Assembly (NCBI GenBank): GCA_965219125.1
Contig: CBDCMO010000002.1
Location: 186,001 to 250,000, forward strand
From: JBBSOK01 sp965219125
Lineage (GTDB): Bacteria > Bacteroidota > Bacteroidia > Flavobacteriales > Flavobacteriaceae
Reading direction: 5' to 3'
DNA length: 64,000 nucleotides
The position numbers and the translations under genes were made by a program. Of this stretch, positions 62,391-64,000 are shown piece after piece (position 1 is the first letter of the stretch; each line of letters starts with the position of its first letter). A model generated the notes under the pieces. The model did not search any database, was not told where the DNA came from, and saw nothing but the letters and a program-made list of their open reading frames with translations.

Positions 62391-64000
62391 ATGAGAAAAA
62401 CTATTACTCGAAACTTATTATTCATAGTTTCAGCATTGCTCACGACAACCTTGTCCTTTGGACAATTTGTTGTTACCAATGCCAACGACTCAGGTACAGG
62501 CTCACTGCGAAGTGCAGTAAACCTTGCCAACACGACGGCCGGACCAAACACAATAACGTTTGACGCTGGTCATACAATCAACATAACATCTGGTTTAATT
62601 ATCATAACTGATGATTTAACAATTACTGGTTTGGCAACTACCGTATTGGACGGATCAGGAAATGGGACTAACAGGTTGCTTGCGGCTACTGGCTTTACTT
62701 CGCTAACTTTACAAAATATAACTTTTCAGAATTCAATCTCTACTGGCGACGGTGGAGCTGTTGGCGTAGAAGATGTTGCAAATGTTACAGTTGCCAATTG
62801 CATTTTTAATAATAACGCTTCAAATGGCTTGAATGGTGCAGGTGCATTGGGCGTGCGAAATGGGAATTTGACAATTACAGGCTCAACTTTTTCAAACAAT
62901 TCAGCAACAAATGTTGCTTCTAGTAGTGGTGGAGCGGTTGGTATTGATATTAGCGGAACACTTAGTGTTACAAATTCATCCTTTACTAACAATACTACAA
63001 ATAGAGCAGGTGGCGCAATTGAAGTTAATTCACCAGGGCAGGTAATTTTAACAAATGTTACAGCTACAGGTAATACAGCTTTGGGACCTCCAGGAAATGG
63101 CGGTGTTTTGCATATTACGGGTTCTGCAAATTCAAGCATTAGTAATTCCACATTTTCGAACAACACTGCTGTAGAAGGCGGTGCTCTTTGGAATGGAAGT
63201 GGAACAATGACTTTAGTAGGCTCAAATACTATCAGCAATAATATTGCAACAGGAAATGATCCTGACCAAGGTGGTGGTGGAATTTATAATATGGGCGGAA
63301 ATTTAACAATTTCAGGAGATTTATTTTCAGGCTTTTCTGATATCTTCGGAAACTTGGCAAACGGAACTTCAGGTTCAGGTGGTGCAATTTTAAGTACAGC
63401 AGGAACAGTTGAAATATCTGGAGCTTTTATAACAAGTAACGGTGCAAATCGCGCAGGTGGTGGTATCGAAATTATTGATGGTGTCGCTAACCTTGTTAAC
63501 ATAAACCTTAGCGGTAATGATGTTAATGGTGCTTTAACTGGTGGCATTCCAAACCCAGGAAATGGTGGTGGTGTGCACGTTACAGGTAATGGTGCAACAA
63601 TATCCTTTAGTGGTATAGCTTTAGCAAATATTGCGGCTAATGAAGGTGGTGCTCTTTGGAACAACCAAGGTACAATGAATATTGCTGTACCTGCATTTGG
63701 CGGACTATTTACAGACACTTTTATAGATACAAATACTGCTCATGGTAACGCTGCAACCAATGGTGGTGGTGGTATTTATAATAATGGTGGTACATTAAAT
63801 GTTGCCGCTGGTACAAATGTGGTAAATAATATTGCAGATGGAGCTGCGGGATCTGGTGGCGGAATTCTTTCGAACGGGGGATCATTGAATATTGATAATA
63901 CCATTGTTTCATCAAACACAGCAAACAGAGCAGGCGGTGGTATTGAAGTAGTTTCAGTAGTTGGAAATCTTTTTTCTTTTAACAATGTTACACTTTCAGG
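62391..64000 (+). CDS. Large secreted beta-helix repeat protein, 3' end beyond window
   Basis: An open frame of 536 codons without a stop. It starts MRKTITRNLLFIVSALLTTT with a signal peptide ending near LSFG-Q, then NANDSGTGSLRSAV, the opening typical of secreted beta-helix adhesin-like proteins. The rest is Gly, Asn, Thr and Ser-rich in right-handed beta-helix-like repeats such as SNNTAVEGGALWN, GGGGIYN and GNGGGVHVTG. A larger module repeats: ANRAGG-IE occurs at 63000, 63447 and 63924, spacings of 149 and 159 codons. In this organism such proteins usually end in a T9SS sorting domain, which is outside the window. Minus-strand frames here are shadows. Confidence 0.85.
   Translation, partial: MRKTITRNLLFIVSALLTTTLSFGQFVVTNANDSGTGSLRSAVNLANTTAGPNTITFDAGHTINITSGLIIITDDLTITGLATTVLDGSGNGTNRLLAATGFTSLTLQNITFQNSISTGDGGAVGVEDVANVTVANCIFNNNASNGLNGAGALGVRNGNLTITGSTFSNNSATNVASSSGGAVGIDISGTLSVTNSSFTNNTTNRAGGAIEVNSPGQVILTNVTATGNTALGPPGNGGVLHITGSANSSISNSTFSNNTAVEGGALWNGSGTMTLVGSNTISNNIATGNDPDQGGGGIYNMGGNLTISGDLFSGFSDIFGNLANGTSGSGGAILSTAGTVEISGAFITSNGANRAGGGIEIIDGVANLVNINLSGNDVNGALTGGIPNPGNGGGVHVTGNGATISFSGIALANIAANEGGALWNNQGTMNIAVPAFGGLFTDTFIDTNTAHGNAATNGGGGIYNNGGTLNVAAGTNVVNNIADGAAGSGGGILSNGGSLNIDNTIVSSNTANRAGGGIEVVSVVGNLFSFNNVTLS

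Noticed and set aside
62726..63985. Several proline- and valine-rich frames on the minus strand at the end of the window
   Set aside because: They are shadows of the Gly/Asn/Thr-rich repeat gene on the plus strand, which has a signal peptide and an uninterrupted frame.
1..64000. tRNA, rRNA, CRISPR array, prophage or insertion sequence
   Set aside because: No cloverleaf, repeat-spacer array, transposase or phage structural gene was seen on reading both strands; short elements could still have been missed by eye.

Overview
The window is a chromosomal segment from a member of the Bacteroidota, almost certainly a Flavobacteriaceae bacterium. The evidence is the AT-rich composition, promoters of the TAnnTTTG type instead of the sigma70 consensus, near absence of strong Shine-Dalgarno sequences, and lineage-specific genes: gldF/gldG of the gliding machinery, porX of the type IX secretion (T9SS) regulatory pathway, a fused lpxC-fabZ, DUF6146/DUF6787-like small proteins, a TonB-dependent receptor with an N-terminal carboxypeptidase-like domain, and many Bacteroidota-style lipoproteins. 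Most of the window is ordinary housekeeping DNA. No rRNA, tRNA, CRISPR array, prophage or complete insertion sequence was recognised.

Layout. 1-7.4 kb (mostly minus): a truncated esterase, two tandem small membrane proteins, a dihydroorotase homologue that has lost its metal ligands, a BatA/VWA-like membrane protein, a soluble GAF histidine kinase, a TIGR02757 protein and a LolD-like ATPase. 7.6-13 kb: msrA, then a TonB-receptor locus with a His/Cys-rich small protein, and a DUF937 protein. 13-20.7 kb: serA-serC-acyl-CoA reductase divergent from a dicluster ferredoxin, two related secreted proteins (one apparently frameshifted), ychF and the cbpA/cbpM pair. 21-27.3 kb: topoisomerase IV parE and parC separated by two lipoproteins, then mscL. 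27.4-31.9 kb: an XRE regulator and an M14 peptidase divergent across an operator array, then an Lrp regulator, a BrkB-family protein and a PfpI-family protein. 32-40.7 kb: aroB, proline dehydrogenase, alanine dehydrogenase, tsaE, porX and an HD hydrolase. 40.8-48.1 kb: a lipid A and central metabolism run on the plus strand (lpxD, lpxC-fabZ, lpxA, efp, a second lpxD, an NTF2-like protein, sucD, fabG). 48.3-53.5 kb: a VWA membrane protein, an SPFH protein, a broken small gene and an SSS symporter. 53.8-62 kb: a parD antitoxin with a decayed parE toxin, dnaN, gldG-gldF, mazEF, a monooxygenase-like protein, a SAM hydrolase-family protein, phoH and purC. From 62.4 kb to the end: the start of a large secreted beta-helix repeat protein.

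How the genes work together. Lipid A synthesis is almost self-contained (LpxD, LpxC, LpxA, with FabZ and FabG supplying the hydroxyacyl-ACP cycle). Serine synthesis has two of its three steps. Both topoisomerase IV subunits are present. PorX, GldF/GldG and the large secreted repeat protein fit a T9SS/gliding organism.

The observations most worth a second look are: a 7-bp hairpin with a tetraloop placed exactly 6 nt before the start codon of both efp and dnaN; a fourfold operator whose copies contain the TAnnTTTG promoter box between an XRE regulator and an M14 peptidase; an internally deleted ParE toxin beside an intact ParD; a dihydroorotase-like pseudoenzyme; an intergenic repeat placed just after stop codons; and two genes broken by single-base frameshifts. 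I did not find a convincing new multi-gene system such as a defence island.
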